DNA of 64,000 nt from Rhabditophanes sp. KR3021 (GCA_963281155.1 CAUJLY010000006.1:4836001-4900000), one strand, 5' to 3'. Shown: positions 10,490 through 27,463, numbered from the stretch's first letter. The notes: generated by a model from the sequence alone, not told the origin. Made by a program: numbers and translations.

Positions 10490-12623
10490 ATGACTCATCT
10501 CATTGCACTATTATTATTATTTTTGTCACTTATACGTGCTGATCAACCGAATGTTAAGATAAATGACTACTCAGTGAGCGGCGTATATCAAGCAAATGGA
10601 AATGTAAAATCATTTTTAGGTCTAAACTATGCCACCAAACCAGATGGTATAAACAGATTTAAGTATGCGTCTTATATTGATATATCAAATGATATTAACG
10701 CAACAAAACATTCCTCTACGTGCTTTCGATCAAAAAGAGGCACAATAGTTGATTCAACTTTCTCTTCCGAGGACTGCTTAAAAATAGATCTTTACATACC
10801 GACTATAACAAAGAAAGTGACAACTTTACCATTAATGGTTTTATTTAGTAATAAAAAGTTTGAAGATGACTTTTTGAATACATATGTAGATAAAAATATG
10901 GCGGTAGCAGTTGTTCGATTTAGAGAAGGTATATTTGGGTATTTTTATACTGGTCAAACTGATGATACGAATAACTATGGACAAAACGATATGCTGCTCG
11001 CATTAAAATGGCTTTCAAATTACAAAAACAATTTTGGAATTACAGGATTAACAACCGTAGTTGCTGAAGATGATGCCGCATGCAATTTGGCATGGGTATT
11101 AGAGAGAGATGATGTAAATGAAAGTAAGTTTAAACATGGATATATTTATTTAAGAAATTGTGTTTTAATAATATATATTAACATCTTAAAACGGATTTAG
11201 AATTGTATTCAATAACATTAATTGTATGTAAGCATCATTTATTACGCATCTTTAGTTTGGTAGTTGTAATGTGTTTTCTTGCAAGATATGTTCAACATCT
11301 CGAACACGGCGTGACTTAATTTCAGAATTAAAATTTATAACTAGCTAAAAAATGTGTATTAAAATATATTGAGTTTAATTAGATCTACATACTTCATCTC
11401 CGTCTACCATTAACTGAGCTACGGCATTTCCAATCAGCATCACAAATAGCATAGTAAAGATAATTGAAAAATTCATTTTATAAAACAATAAAATATATTT
11501 CAATAAAATGTATTTATTCAAATAAAATTAACAAACAAAGGATGATGTTATAAAAGTCGTTCAATCATGTTGACGACCACTTTTAATTAAAATGAGGGCA
11601 AATGTATTAATTTTTTAGGTATGTTCCAAAAAGTCGTCCTTCTTAACGGCGGAAACTTGTATGCGGATAGAGGGGTACCCAGTGATGTTGTGAGAAAATA
11701 TTCTGCACGTTTGTTAAAGAAAATTGACTGCCATGTACCGTCATTTCAACAGGCAGCTGATTGTTTAAGGACAAAAAGTGTCGGAGACATCAAAAATTCT
11801 TTAGATTTAATTGGATTTGAAGAGATAGATGGAATCCCTTTTAAACCATACAGTGAGAACAAAATTGCACCGCAAATTAAAAAGGAATACATAGGATTAA
11901 TTGGGATTGGAAAAAAATTGATGGATGAATATAAAGGAGATAATGAATTTTCTGTAGATTATTCATATGCTGATTTTAAGTTATTTTTACATAGACTCAT
12001 CAATGAAATGGAAAATAATAACGCAGCTTTGGTTAGGCGAATCATTCTTCATCATTACATCTATTCCAGAGGTGATAAGATGGATACATATTATTTATGG
12101 CGCGCATCAAGACGTCTTCTACATCATAAATTACTTGCCGTGCCACTTAGAAAAATGATTTTTGAAGATTTAATGGCAAATAAAAATAACAAAATTTGGT
12201 TATTTGAACATGAAAGTGTCAATCCACTGGATACATGCTATACGATTAATCCAAAAAACAATATGGTGGATTTTTGTGCAAAATTAAATGATTATATCAG
12301 TGGAATGGTTATTAGAGGTCAGCCAACGGATTCCTCCGCAAATTCATCTAAACCCCGTATTTCCCCAGCTTGGAACATCGAAAGAAAATTATTATTTGCA
12401 ATTAAAAGAAGGAGGTAGTATCGAGTTAGATTCACCATTCTATCAAAAACCAATGGCTTTATTCAACAGTCTTATTCCCTTTTTAAATAAACTTGATCTA
12501 GTAGGTAAACGCGTTCCGATGGTTGATGCTTATGCCGATCTTTTGCAAGACACAACTTTAACCAATCTTTACCAAGATGATGATTATCAAAGATGGAACG
12601 AAGAAGAACACGATGAGTTGTAA
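10490..12623 (+). CDS. Secreted carboxylesterase-like protein, non-catalytic, with apparent frameshift
   Basis: Exon 1 (10490-11123) starts with a clear signal peptide (MTHLIALLLLFLSLIRA) and continues with the family motifs FLGLNYATKP and SEDCLKIDLYIP. The nucleophile elbow, normally GESAGG, reads AEDDAA, so the catalytic serine is missing. The region that should carry the catalytic histidine (around NPLDTCYTINP) has none. Exon 2 starts at 11619 with MFQKVVLLNGG, the usual LFQK element. The frame ends at 12418, but family-like sequence continues in the +1 frame from about 12350 (FPQLGTSKENYYLQL) to a stop at 12623, so one extra base seems present near 12340-12365. AATAAA lies at 12658. Loss of the active site recalls neuroligin-like adhesion proteins, but no membrane anchor is seen. 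Either an assembly error or a young pseudogene would explain the shift. Confidence 0.75.
11252..11476 (-). CDS. Small secreted peptide nested antisense in the esterase-like intron
   Basis: On the strand opposite to its host, inside the 495-nt intron, an ATG at 11476 opens a 28-codon exon (11393-11476) starting MNFSIIFTMLFVMLIGNAVA, a classic signal peptide with cleavage expected after AVA. A 48-nt intron (GTATGT to TTTTTTAG) joins it in frame to a second exon (11252-11344) ending NTLQLPN and a stop. AATAAA follows 9 nt after the stop (11238-11243). The product has 58 residues, about 37 after cleavage, with a basic KSRR site and no cysteine. That is compatible with a neuropeptide-like precursor, but no known peptide motif is recognised. 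The support is the combination of signal peptide, phased intron and poly(A) signal. Confidence 0.6.
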
Positions 12624-12899
12624 TGTTTATTTATATAAAGAGTAAATTATTTTAAAGAATAAACAAAGATATTGTATTTGAGTGTATAAATTATGATATG
12701 TGGATCTTTGCATTAATTTGTTTATATTTAATATATTCAATAGTTGTCGCTATTTTATACTAAGAAGGATATGGCTGCACATACACTGGTAAAAAGAAGG
12801 GATCTATGTTGCCTATTATTATAGATATATTTCGTTTTATACATAGAAATAAATATTATTGGTGGATGAAAATATTTTTATAAATCTGAAGATTAGATT

Positions 12900-13575
12900 G
12901 TTATGTTCAATAGTATATGAGCCGCTGGTAATGATAATTTTTAGTGGAGGTTAACTCCTTTATTTTTGAGTTCTTAAGAAATCTCAGTAGAACATATACA
13001 GAACGTGAAATGTTACGAGTTTCATTAAAAGATTTTCAACTGTTGTTTTTGTATAACATGTGGTTCTTTCAAAATATTAACTTTGACCGATACGTCATAA
13101 TCTTCTCTATGCCTTTGATAATAACCACTCAAAAAAGAATTTGGTTTTAACATGATGCAAAGATCCACCATACTTAGAGATGTGCGAAAAACCTGTACAT
13201 ATTCATTAATAGTCATTGTGCGCCGTCAGGTTTCATCAAAATAATTTGTTCTGGAGTTTTCGCCTAATTTGATTATTGGATGAAACATTCGATACTTTCC
13301 AGTTCATTTTGGAGTACTTTTGTGGCAAAATAAGAGTAAATCTGACTATCATGTATTCATAAATCGTTTGTTCCAATCCATAAATAGTGAAGTCAAAAAC
13401 CACACTTTCTGGATATATTAATTTGAGAAAAGATCATCAAATAAATGAAGTGATAAATGCTTTTCTATTTCTTCAAATTGGTTCTTTAGACGATGCTCTA
13501 TTTTCTTCGACTTTACTAATTGAGGATGCCATTTTTGAATGGAACAATGCCTCCTAAAAATATACATGAAGTTGT
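12900..13575 (-). pseudogene. Decayed protein-coding gene, family not recognised
   Basis: Reading the complement from about 13575, right after an ATATTTTTAG acceptor, gives pieces that flow into one another only across frameshifts and stops: WHPQLVKSKKIEHRLKNQFE and HLSLHLFDDLFSN, then YPESVVFDFTIYGLEQTIYEY, then TPEQIILMKPDGAQ before an in-frame stop, then INEYVQVFRTSLSMVDLCIM with LKPNSFLSGYYQRHREDYDV. Composition is richer in G and C than the flanks. I cannot name the family. It lies next to another dead gene on the same strand. Confidence 0.45.
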
Positions 13576-14235
13576 AAATAACCTACAGTTGCAACATCCA
13601 TATCAATATTATTTTGTTACTTGTGAAGATTAAGTACATAATTCATAAAATGGCAGGTTTAAAATAATATCACAGGCATTATTTCGTATCATCAAAGATT
13701 TTAATAATATAAAACCATACGCACTACACCTGATTTGTAATATATTTGTATCCATCGTTACACATCTAGCTAACCATAAGTTAATAGTAGGCGTCAGGTA
13801 GTAGTAAGCCTGATATCATAGAGACCAATTATATATAACATCAAAGTAAGTTTTCAAGTCGGTGTATGGTTCATAATGGTCAAATCTTCTAACCGCATGA
13901 TTTTAATGATAATAAACAATACTACATTAATAAGTTTAATAATTTTGTAGATATTTTGTTCGAAGATTAAACTAAATTTTAGTATCTGTATCAATTATAT
14001 AAGTGTCATCATTATTAAGTATTTTGATTTTATCTAATTTAAAGATTTATAATACTTTCACAAGTTCATCTTCATTTGTAATAAGGATTGTACCAATTTA
14101 ATGGGAAGCACGATCTTGGTCGTTAAAGTGTATTAGCTTGTAATTGTTAAATATAATAAAAATGAATTGGTATCCAAAAGATAATATTTTGCCTCTATTT
14201 ATGCAAAAGAACATCTTCAGTCCCAGGGAATCAAC
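13576..14235. other. Spacer between two pseudogenes
   Basis: No supported feature. A possible upstream exon of the decayed gene (MDVATV before a weak donor near 13585) is too short to judge. Confidence 0.5.
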
Positions 14236-16573
<2,338 letters not shown>

Positions 16574-17295
16574 TATTAAACTAGTTGAAGAAATATGTAT
16601 ATATCTTCTGGAAAATAAAGGTTAACTTTGGTGTAAAATGTGCGATGTTAAAAACGTGTACATCGGCGATATTCAAATTTCTACATCAAAAACAAAAAGG
16701 CCACTTCATTGTTATATACTTATTGTTTTGTGAGATGATATAAATAAAATAATGGGATGATTTTATGTTTGGTTCTTTCAAACTTTCTAGCTAAGACTAG
16801 CTGTATATTTGTAAATAAGTTTTTTTTAATTCAACAATAATCACAAGATGTTTATAGAGTTGGTTGCTGAATTAGTTATTTCGTATTATATTTTATGATG
16901 TTTCCCTCTAACAGAACGTATCCATTGTATAAACATCTTTTTCAGTTGAATAGTAACGTATTTTGCCCTTTAATAATATATTTATTGAAGCTTTTTTAGC
17001 ACTCTAACAGATGATCGAAGATCAGCATTGTGTTTTGCAAACTATTTGTTTCAATTTAAAAGTGACAAATATTTTGAATATAAAAGACCTTTCTAGTATC
17101 AGCATCTTTTTCGATTGTTATTCTTATATATCATATTTTCAACCTTTGATTTAAACACAATTTGAAAGACAATTCTTTTTTATGAGTAAGCACACCAAGC
17201 AACGAGTTTATGTTTAAGACAATAAATTTTATTACAAACATTGTTTTAATAAAGGAATGCTACTAGAGATATGTGATTAAAGGTAATATTTATTC

Positions 17296-17372
17296 CTTAT
17301 CACACATCACGTGCTAAAATAGAAATTTTATGTGATGAATTGCATTAATCTAATTGCTTATCACACGATAAG
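17296..17372. promoter_or_regulatory. GATA / E-box site cluster
   Basis: CTTATC at 17296, CACGTG at 17308 and an inverted pair CTTATCACACGATAAG at 17357-17372 give three GATA-factor motifs and one E-box within 77 nt. This matches an intestinal-type GATA element in nematodes, but function is only inferred from motif density. Confidence 0.3.
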
Positions 17373-20300
17373 TTTCTCGTAAATTCTATTTTCTAAAATC
17401 AGTTGACTCTCAATCTTGTCAATAATATTAAATCTATGCAATATAGTGTTTGATTGACCAAGCAGTTGATGAGCTATGATTATTCACAAAGGCAGGTCTC
17501 ATTTCGCTTTTTGATATGGACGATGATGTTTAGGAATCTATTGTTGGTAAAGAATAATAATATTGTTGTGTATACCATTTCCCATTTTAGAACTGAACTG
17601 AGCAAAGAAAATGTATATTGCTATTTATATAAATGTGTACGTATGTATAATTGTATTTGTATTACTTTTGTAGTCGGAGTATTAATATAAATTTAAAATT
17701 CGTATCCAGAATAAACACCAAAAAATTGCTTTTATTACTTCCCATTACTTTGACCAAATTATTTTCGATCAGACCTTTGCGAAATAAGCGACTTTTTTAT
17801 TTTTAAAGTAACCATTATTTTTTTGTACATGTTGTCAACACAGATCAGACCTATTATTTTTGTAAGTGACAATTGAAAAGAAGAGTCAACTTGATTATAT
17901 GTCGGTAATATAACATGCAAATAAATAATCGCTCAAAGGGTGATTTAACAATTCTAGGTATATTGTTTCCAAGTGTCCTGTCATACAACACTATTTTGTG
18001 ATCACCTCGTTTGCTCAATTAAAACAGTCGATCTTTTTCTAATTGCCCGTCAGTACATCATTTAATCCATTCAATCTATTTTGCTTTTATTATTATTTTA
18101 TCCATTCTCTTGCTTTTCACCACTACTCCATTGGTTATCGCCTTTTCTAGAATTTTCTACAACACACATGTACAATATGGTGAATAGTAGCAGCTAAATA
18201 TTGCAAACTTTTTATATTCGACTCAAAACTTGATTTATTTATGCGTATTCATTCATACATCTATTATACTTGGCGACTATTCTTACAGTATTTTAGTTGA
18301 AGCTTTACTTCCTTTTACTTGTTTTTAATTCAGACATGTTTATAAAAATTCAAACAATATTTTGAATTTTTTAATAATTTTGAAGCACAAGACCTTCCCC
18401 TGTTCCACAAATTAAAATATTTATTTTACCATTATATGACCGAAAGTTTTGTTAGTTTTATGACACATCATTTTCGTTAATTTAAACATATGCTTGTGAA
18501 ATATTTGCTTTATTATCATATTTACACTATCTTCCCATTTTCTATTGCTAATATTTAAAGGGATAAAAAGAAGTATGTATATACAAAAAATATGTATTTA
18601 TCTGTAATATAAATAAAAATACATTCATAATTTTTTAGACACATCCATTTTTATTGTAAAAATAAGTTATCATTTCACTAATAAAATCTTGTCTTGATTG
18701 ACCCATTTGCGTCGTCCTTTAGTACTTCTGTATTTAAAAAAATCAAACATCATATTTTAATTGTGCAATATATCTCATTTAATTCTCCATGATGTTCAGT
18801 TTAATTCCCTATGTTTCACCAGACACATTCTCTTTTGTGTATTAACTTTTTCAAATTATAAGTAGCTTTTTTAAATTGATAAGTAACTTTTATAGACAAA
18901 ATTTTATCTGTCCGCCAAAGTGCTAACTGATTTAAATATTTATTTTGAATGAGCTTTTTTAACCAAAAATAGATAATATTCTTCAAATTCTTTTGAATAT
19001 ACATACATCTACAGGGGTTATATTTAGAAATATTTTCATTAGTTATTTTTAACTTTATTTTAATATTAATGAACCATCTAATTATCTAAGTTTGTCTGTA
19101 AGTAGAATTTGGATCCTATGTTTGACGGTCAGATATATTCTAATGTCTAAATGTTTATTCTTTACAATTACTCCCCGTGATACATATGTGTGCTGCAGCT
19201 CCGCCATCGCTTAACTTCCACATTTGCGACATAGAAAGCTTGCTGTTAGTCATAGGACTTTATATTTGTTCTCGAATCGACACCATTATATGAATATTCC
19301 CTTTATCAACACTCCATACCGTGATGTTATTTCTTAAATCATTGAATAATTGTTTTGATGTGTATTATATTTAAACTCTATTCTTAAAACTATCATCTTT
19401 TTCCTGTTAAGTTAAAATGGAGATTTTTTAAAAGCGACCAAATTCTCTCTTTCTCTTTAGTTAAAGGTATAACACATCTATTTATCTTGAATGTACATAT
19501 TTTTGAACCGCTCTTAAAACATTTTCAAAGAACCTTTAACCCTGCTATCAAATTTGGGCAATAACATTTGATAGATAAAAATAAGTCACATGACGATAGT
19601 AATGTGCTTTTGTCCGCCACACGAATCTCTTCTTTTTAAAATCTACTATTAATATGTGTGTATATATAAATATGAGGCTGTTTATAGGATGATTGAGATC
19701 GCCCAATAATTTTGTTGACTAGTTGGCTTGGCTGTTTTTTAAACAAACTATACCTCAGTGGTGGTGGTTTGATTATTGGTGCCCTTGCATTGACCTTTAT
19801 TTAATGCAAAAACAACACAATGCAAACAGAACAAGCGAGTAAGTCATGAATGAGAGAGAGGAACAAACAAATATGTCTTATTTTTGTTTTTTTAATTCAA
19901 GCCAGATCTCTCTTTCCATGACCCTTTTCTTGCGCGAAGACTGCTCACACTGCTTAGATAGTTTGGTAGTTGTACGTTTTTTGTGGGCTGGCCTAAATTT
20001 ATCAGTTTAAAGGGTAGTAGCATTGCATTTGCATTTTATTCTTTTATTCCTAATGTTGTACTTTTTTACTTTTAACTTACTTCATCACCACTTTTTGATA
20101 AATCATAATCGGTAATATATTATACAATGCTTCAAATGATGTCACACGCATTACATTTGACTTAATTAACAAATTAATTACCTTTTTAATTATAGATTTT
20201 TTGCGTTTATTCACTAAAGTGTTGTAAGGAGAGTTTTCCCTGAAGCCAAGAGTTTCCACCTCTTGCTCCTCGTACCGGTTAACGTGGAGTTATTACTCCT

Positions 20301-20485
20301 GTCTATTTAATTGTCTTCAATACAAAACTTTTGATTGCTATCAATTTAGAGATTCAAAACTGTCTCGCTACGTCAAATCCCTGTTTTTCAACTAACGGTT
20401 CTGATACCAATAGAAAAGCGCGGCTTGAATAGCCACTGGGTAACTGTTTGCCTGCATCCATCGTTGGCGCTTACCAATTTGCGGC

Positions 20486-20493
20486 TGACGTCA
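20486..20493. promoter_or_regulatory. Full CRE palindrome TGACGTCA before mnk-1
   Basis: A perfect CREB/ATF site lies 114 nt before the mnk-1 start codon in the GC-richer proximal stretch, next to two CCAAT-like boxes. Confidence 0.4.
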
Positions 20494-20606
20494 TTTTCAA
20501 CTATTAATTACTGTTTGAGGGAAGAACACTAAAACAGTACAAAAATAACAACAGATTATTTTTGAAAAATTCGCATTTTTGTAACAACTTATCTAAGCTC
20601 TAAATC

Positions 20607-22349
20607 ATGTCTAACATGTTCTTTTTTGATGAGGATAACGTCCATAACGGATTTGGTATGTTACTTACTTGTTTTGCTTATAAATGCCTTTTTTAAGACT
20701 CCTCGAGTACAACAGAAGAAGGTCTCTTCAATTATGGACCAGATAGTGATTCTTACAAAAGATACAAAGCATACCGATCTTCTCATATTCAAAGTTCGAG
20801 TGAAGCGAATTACCTCGAACAATTGCATCGTGGGATTTATGATGAAGACAATGATGAAATGACCTTTGCCTCTGATTTTTTCAAATACTACAAACTTTTA
20901 AATGAAAATGAACCATTAGGTTTCGGAGCCTACGGGACTGTCCTCGCTGCAAAGTCATTGAAGAGTAATGACGCCTTGGAATATGCGGTAAAGATTATTC
21001 AAAAACATGTAAAAGGCCATACTCGGTCCCGTGTCATAAATGAGGTGAAACTTTTCTTTTTGTCAAAAGACCATCCAAATATTGTTCAACTGAATGATGT
21101 TTTTGAAGACGATGATTACTTTTATTTAGTCTTTGAAAAGATGAATGGAGGACCTCTTTTGAAGCACATTACAGAGAAACGTCAATTTACTGAGCAAGAA
21201 GCTAGCATGGTTACTAAGGACATTGCTAATGGCATCAAATTTTTACATAATCATGGCGTGGCTCATCGCGATATCAAGCCAGAAAATGTGCTTTGCTCAT
21301 ATGCCGATGACTTGACAAGAGTCAAATTGTGTGACCTTGATCTAGCTACTAAGCCATGTGCTTACCCAAATTCTGACGAAGATGGTTCAGGTGATTTCGA
21401 AATAGGAAGTTTCGAATCTCCAGTCGGAAGTGCCGAGTTTATGGCCCCAGAAGTCGTAGAAAGATTTATGGACGAAAGTATCAAATACGACAAGGGAGCA
21501 GATTGCTGGTCTCTTGGAGTTTTGATTTACATCATGTTGTGTGGATACACACCATTTTATGGACAATGTAATCGAGAAGATTGCAGATGGTACTTAGGTG
21601 AAACCTGTGATGATTGCCAGGCTACACTTTTTGAAAGTATCAAGATTGGAGATTTTGAATTTCCTGAATCTGAATGGGGCGATGTTTCTGAAGAATCGAA
21701 AGATTTAATCAGACACTTGTTGGTTAGGGATGCGAGAAAAAGATTTACCATTGAAGATGTGTTGTGCCACCCTTGGATAACCAAGCGTTCCCCTGACGTT
21801 TCATTGTTTACAGCTAAAAACCTTGACCGCATTGACAGTACTCGTGATATCAATCAAATCCTAGAACATTTTAATGCCATCAACCCTTACAAAAAAGATT
21901 TGTTCAATGAAGAAAGCAATAAGAATGAATCGACTTTTCACTCAGCTAATGTATACGCATTTTTTCCAATACCTACCGGTGTTAACAACCAAAAACCACC
22001 GCTCCAAACTAACAACAACTTGTTAGATAATTTTCAAGAAAACTTGATGGGAAACTTGAAAATAAATACAACATCTCCAATGACACTTGTTACCCAAGTC
22101 TTGGACGACATATCTATGATAGATAATAAATTAGAACATTCACCAACTGGTACCCTAGATTCGGGAGTATCAGATATGTCGATTCCAAAGGGCAATAATT
22201 GTATGTACCTGTCTGCAACACTTAGAACAACAACATCCAATAGTGATAGTAATATTATCGTCAATTGTAGAAGCTCAATTGATCCAAATCATTTCAACAT
22301 CGAAGATGATTTACATCGCACAAACTCGGTTAATCGGGTTAATGTCTAG
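20607..22349 (+). CDS. mnk-1: MAP kinase-interacting kinase MNK-1
   Basis: Exons 20607-20655 and 20698-22349 (42-nt intron) encode 566 residues. The kinase domain begins near residue 90 (LGFGAYGTV), with the ATP-binding lysine at 115 (YAVKII) and catalytic HRDIKPEN at 206-213. Two features identify MNK: the magnesium loop reads DLD (229-231) where most kinases have DFG and MNKs have DFD, and the MNK-specific cysteine insertion C307, C312, C320, C323 (CNREDCRW...CDDC) is present. MNKs are activated by ERK/p38 MAP kinases and phosphorylate eIF4E. The C-terminal 180 residues are Ser/Thr/Asn-rich and not conserved. The start is MSNMFFFDED, preceded by a TATCTAAG acceptor. AATAAA occurs at 23141, implying a 3' UTR of about 0.8 kb. 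Confidence 0.93.
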
Positions 22350-23471
22350 AAAACGGGCTTTTATCTATTTTGTTAACTTTAATCGTTTAGTTTTATTGTA
22401 TCCAAAGCCTTGACATCTTAAGTTTAAACAATAGTAATTTGAATTCACAATCAGCTTGTATCTTAATTATTTAATCGGTGATTGTATCCTTTTGTTGATT
22501 TAGAGTCAATCTTTTGTATATTTACATTTATATTTATTTTTAAACAATATCCATTCTACGTAGTATTCCTATATATTATTATATTTTATTATTTCACCAT
22601 TTAATATTATATTATTCTATATTACATTTACGGCAACACCATAATACCTAAAACACCTTTTTAATTCTTATTGTAATTATTCTTATTATTATATGTCTTA
22701 TTTCTAGTGCCTAGTTTAATTTAATTGAAGCTCCTCTTTATGTAGTTTTAATGTAAAAATCCTAACTATTATTATCCTTCGTGAATCAAACCAAGTCCTA
22801 CCACCTTTTATCATGTCATTCTTGTTTTAACAACATCAAAACAAAGTATTTCATCTTAAGAAAAAATATTTTGTGTCGAAGTAGTTTTTTACGTATTTTC
22901 GTAAAAGCTCCTTCCAATTATCACAAAAACTATTAACATCCACCATAAAAACATTTTGAATTAGTATCAAAAGTTTTTATCCAAAAATAACATCCTTTAT
23001 TGCTATCAATAGCAAGAACTCTATTTTTGTACTTCTTTAACATCCAGCGTACATTCTAATATATTTTTCTTTCTAATTTGAACTTATATTACCCGAATGG
23101 ATTGCGTTTATAAGCTTTTATTATAGATTATTTTAAATCGAATAAAGTTTTTAGTACAAAATAAGTGTTATTAATTTGTCTACATGACTGATTTAATTGC
23201 AATTTAATAAAAATAAATTAATCTTTAAATTGTTTAAAATAAAAGACACCAGCAGGAGAACAAATCAAGCAGTTATTTTGTCCAATTTATAGAATACACA
23301 ATATTGTACCAAAATTATAATTTCCATAAAAGAATTCAATGGGTTTATTAATTGTAATTAACTAAAGTTGAATAATATTATCATTTATTGTAACAAATGT
23401 GTCTTAAATTTATATAAATTTTAATGCAAGAGTAAGTTTAAATTAATTATATAAATTGAACAAAGGCAATT
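22350..23471. other. Convergent 3' region of mnk-1 and mbk-1
   Basis: It holds the long mnk-1 3' UTR (AATAAA at 23141-23146). On the minus strand, AATAAA signals at about 23393 and 23470 could serve the small reading frame and mbk-1. No other feature was seen. Confidence 0.6.
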
Positions 23472-23579
23472 TTATTTCTTCAGATAGGCGCTCTCAGGCT
23501 TTGTGTATTTCGGTTTTTCAACGAGAAAATAAAGTTTACTGCTTGAATGATTTCTTGTTAATTGCTCTTCAACAGCCAT
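23472..23579 (-). CDS. Candidate 35-codon gene downstream of mbk-1
   Basis: Starting at 23579, one base after a good splice acceptor (AAAATTGCAG ending at 23581), the frame reads MAVEEQLTRNHSSS to ESAYLKK and a stop. An AATAAA overlaps the stop and another follows about 80 nt later. It sits 125 nt beyond the mbk-1 stop on the same strand, the spacing typical of nematode operons, where a trans-splice acceptor opens the downstream gene. G and C content is higher than in the surroundings. It could alternatively be an mbk-1 alternative last exon, but the good donor in mbk-1 (GAG/GTAAAC) would join out of frame and end after three codons. No family is recognised. Confidence 0.4.
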   Translation of the reverse strand: MAVEEQLTRNHSSSKLYFLVEKPKYTKPESAYLKK

Positions 23580-23704
23580 GCTGCAATTTTCTTTTTTTAA
23601 CAAACAAATAATGAACATATATTAAATACCAAATTATTGTTCACAATAAATTAAAGTCTTTTATAAAATAAATGTTTAAGTTGTTGGCTGGAAGAAATTG
23701 TAAG

Positions 23705-26361
<2,657 letters not shown>

Positions 26362-26404
26362 AATATTCTAGTAATAATTTGACTAAAATTAATAAAAAAA
26401 TAAA

Positions 26405-26500
26405 TGACGTGGATGTGAGGACAAAGAAAGTGAAAATCAATGAAAGGAAGAAAAACAAACAGATGACGGATGTTGAAATTGCGAAAAAAAAATAACGTCA
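26405..26500. promoter_or_regulatory. Cluster of TGACG motifs before mbk-1
   Basis: TGACGTGG (26405), TGACGG (26464) and TAACGTCA (26493, read as TGACGTTA on the mbk-1 strand) lie within 140 nt of the mbk-1 start codon. They fit bZIP (CREB/ATF-like) binding; function is inferred. Confidence 0.3.
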
Positions 26501-27000
26501 CTATAAAAGACGGAATACTTTAAATACTTTTAAAGACAAATAAAAATGTGTCTGTTTTTATTGCTTTATGATAAAATAAAGTTACTTAATAATCTACTGC
26601 ACTAAGTTTATTTTTTAATTAATCAAAACTTATATATTTGATCACCATTGATAAAGAAATTTAAAGATGATTCCGGGCTATAAGTGTTAACTACCATTTC
26701 ATTTAAACTAACTATAGAAATGGTTTACTTTGCGAAAAATGACAACTGAATCATTGCCGACTGATTATAATAAAATTTTGTGTAAACGTACTTTGCTAAA
26801 CTTCCCTTTTCTTATTTATGTATAATCTGAATAGTGGCTAAGCTTACTACAAGACGTTCAGTGGTAATGTATTTTAACCAATTGATTATATTTTTGATGA
26901 TATATAAAGATATAATCATTTAACCGTAGAACATTTTAATAAACGTAAGTGTGTAATGTAATATACAAATCAATCTTATGATCAAAATAAAATAAAGTAC

Positions 27001-27057
27001 TAAATCAATTAGAAAGAACTAAATCAATTAGAAGGAACTAAATCAATTAAAAAGAAC
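27001..27057. repeat. Three tandem 19-nt repeats
   Basis: The unit taaatcaattagaaagaac occurs three times head to tail with one or two changes per copy. No flanking inverted repeats were seen. Confidence 0.9.
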
Positions 27058-27463
27058 TATTGGGTTTTTAAAATCACTTCTCAATATATAACCGTTTCAT
27101 CAAAATAACAATAATCATTTATTTTTATCCTTTATGAATGCAACATTTTTGATTATAAAATAAATCTATGTCAAAGAAAGTTGTGAAGATGTCAGGATAC
27201 GTAATAAAAGATATATTTAACGAATACAAATATACACTCATTTGAATAAAATTTTTATACAAAATATATACGTATATAAAGTTATTTCTTATAAATGCGG
27301 AAACTAATATGTTTTTTGCAAATATATTAATAAATAAATAGGCAAACAGTTTGTTAAAAGGTATAATTACTAGTTTAATGAAAGGACTTAGAAGGATAAT
27401 AATAAAGGTAAATCAATTCTTTAAAAGGTTTATGTTAACAGTTTTATGACTAATTACAACAAT

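Larger units (their letters stand above)
16574..20606. other. Intergenic region upstream of mnk-1
   Basis: Four kb without a supported gene. The part nearest mnk-1 (20260-20600) is richer in G and C, with CCAAT-like elements at 20412 and 20472 and a CRE, and looks like a proximal promoter. A cluster of GATA and E-box sites lies at 17296-17372. An ATG-plus-donor pattern near 19819-19837 (MQTEQA) could be a remote first exon but has no partner. Confidence 0.55.

Noticed and set aside
19745..19765. TGAGGTATAG on the minus strand resembling let-7
   Set aside because: The middle of let-7 is missing and no hairpin forms.
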